Shown: piece by piece, positions 5,754 through 6,593 of the stretch
Layout of the letters: the number at the start of each line of letters is the position of its first letter
Numbering within the stretch: position 1 is the first letter of the stretch
Assembly (NCBI GenBank): GCA_002451065.1
Contig: DKBC01000072.1
Location: 1-6,593 of the forward strand
Direction: 5' to 3'
From: Betaproteobacteria bacterium UBA6910
GTDB taxonomy: Bacteria; Pseudomonadota; Gammaproteobacteria; Burkholderiales; UBA6910
Length of the DNA: 6,593 nucleotides
Made by a program: the position numbers and the translations under genes
Notes under the pieces: model-generated
Database searches by the model: none
Told to the model about the DNA's origin: nothing
Seen by the model: the letters and a program-made list of their open reading frames with translations, nothing else

Positions 5754-6593
5754 TCAGGCCCGGTCCAGCCTCCGGTACTGGACTGCTTCGGCCACGTGGG
5801 CGCTGGCAATGGAGTCCGAGGATGCGAGATCCGCGATGGTCCGCGCCACTTTGAGCACCCGGTGATAGGCTCGCGCCGACAGGTTCAGGCGCCCCATGGC
5901 CTGCCTGAGCAAGGCCTCGCCGGCGGCGTCCGGCACGCAGATGCGGTCGATGTCCTTGACGCCGAGCCGGCCATTGGACTTGCCCTGGCGCTCGAGCTGG
6001 ACCCCGTGGGCGGACTCCACGCGGCGGCGGATGGCTTCCGTCGATTCGCCCGCAGACTGGCGTGTCAATTCGGCCTCGGGCACCGAAGGCACCTCGATCT
6101 GAATGTCGATACGGTCCAGCAGCGGCCCCGAAATCCTGCCGCGATAACGCGTCACCTGGTCCGGCGTGCAATGGCACTTGCCGCTGGGGTGGCCGAGGTA
6201 ACCGCAGGGACAGGGGTTCATGGCGGCAATCAATTGGAAGCGCGCCGGGAAGTCCGCCTGGCGCGCCGCTCGCGAGACGGTGATCTTTCCCGACTCGAGG
6301 GGCTCGCGCAGCACTTCCAGGACTTTGCGGTCGAACTCGGGCAACTCGTCGAGAAACAGCACTCCGTTCAAAGCGAGGGAGATCTCTCCGGGGCGGGGCT
6401 CGCTCCCGCCGCCCACCAAGGCCACCGCCGAGGCGGTGTGGTGCGGTGCCCGATAGGGTCGGCGCTTCCAGTCCGTGACGCGGAACCCGCCGCTTCCCAG
6501 AGATTGGATCGCGGCCGATTCCAGGGCCTCGGCATCGGTCATGGTGGGGAGGATGCCGGGAAAGCGGCTGGCCAGCATGGACTTGCCGGTGCC
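5754..6593 (-). CDS. comM: ComM/YifB AAA+ ATPase, C-terminal part
   Basis: The gene enters from the right edge; 279 residues remain, about 55% of a usual 500-residue ComM. The visible part opens within the Walker A loop (GTGKS). Then come RPYRAPHHTAS (partial residues 45-55), the Walker B strand VLFLDE (78-83), and NPCPCGYLGHPSGKCHC with four cysteines at 128, 130, 140 and 142, probably a zinc knuckle. RYRGRISGPLLDRIDI (149-164) follows, carrying the conserved arginines of the AAA+ site. The Mg-chelatase-like C-terminal helical domain holds LSARAYHRVLKVARTIADL (238-256). The protein ends YRRLDRA, close to the usual ending. ComM is a cytosolic hexameric ATPase that promotes branch migration during natural transformation. 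The conserved His before Walker B (usually LAHNG or LAHRG) is Leu75 here. A probable terminator follows the TGA stop. Confidence 0.93.
   Translation of the reverse strand, partial: GTGKSMLASRFPGILPTMTDAEALESAAIQSLGSGGFRVTDWKRRPYRAPHHTASAVALVGGGSEPRPGEISLALNGVLFLDELPEFDRKVLEVLREPLESGKITVSRAARQADFPARFQLIAAMNPCPCGYLGHPSGKCHCTPDQVTRYRGRISGPLLDRIDIQIEVPSVPEAELTRQSAGESTEAIRRRVESAHGVQLERQGKSNGRLGVKDIDRICVPDAAGEALLRQAMGRLNLSARAYHRVLKVARTIADLASSDSIASAHVAEAVQYRRLDRA

Overview
The window is GC-rich, roughly two thirds G+C by eye. Its genes strongly prefer G or C at the third codon position. The gene set is chromosomal: cobalamin-dependent methionine synthase, a P460-type cytochrome, a rhodanese, a multi-sensor cyclic-di-GMP protein and ComM/YifB. 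It fits a free-living proteobacterium, most likely a gammaproteobacterium. A methanotroph- or sulfur-oxidiser-like host is possible because of the P460 cytochrome, but the taxonomic call is inference. I found no tRNA, rRNA, insertion sequence, CRISPR array or integrase.

Layout. Bases 1-84 hold the first 28 codons of metH on the minus strand. A 123-base divergent spacer (85-207) carries a good extended -10 element for metH. It also carries a strong Shine-Dalgarno site for a GTG-started, exported, single-heme cytochrome of the P460 type (208-693, plus). A 168-base gap with a TATACT -10 box precedes a single-domain rhodanese (862-1248, plus). Only 68 bases later comes a 1114-residue soluble PAS-PAS-PAS-GAF-PAS-GGDEF-EAL protein (1317-4661, plus). 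Its GGDEF half looks fully competent; its EAL half has two unusual substitutions at signature positions. Downstream are a small hairpin, a striking C-rich and G-poor tract, and a 59-codon TTG-started small gene (4805-4984, plus).

The right end is read from the minus strand. The C-terminal 279 residues of comM (5754-6593) end just before a hairpin plus T-run terminator. The next gene (5620 down to 5072) encodes a probable exported, cysteine-rich protein of unknown function. It appears to have lost its natural C-terminus: one base removed from a GGGCCC run would join it to a further protein-like tail ending at 5026. The small plus-strand gene and this minus-strand gene converge.

How the genes fit together. 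There is no obvious single pathway. The rhodanese and the cyclic-di-GMP protein may be co-transcribed. The P460-type cytochrome would act in the periplasm on small nitrogen species or as a heme sensor/electron carrier. The cyclic-di-GMP protein would integrate several cytosolic signals. metH and comM are housekeeping or competence genes at the edges. The least explained parts are the cysteine-rich gene with its apparent frameshift, the small TTG-started gene, and the altered EAL site. I see no evidence of a wholly new multi-gene system.
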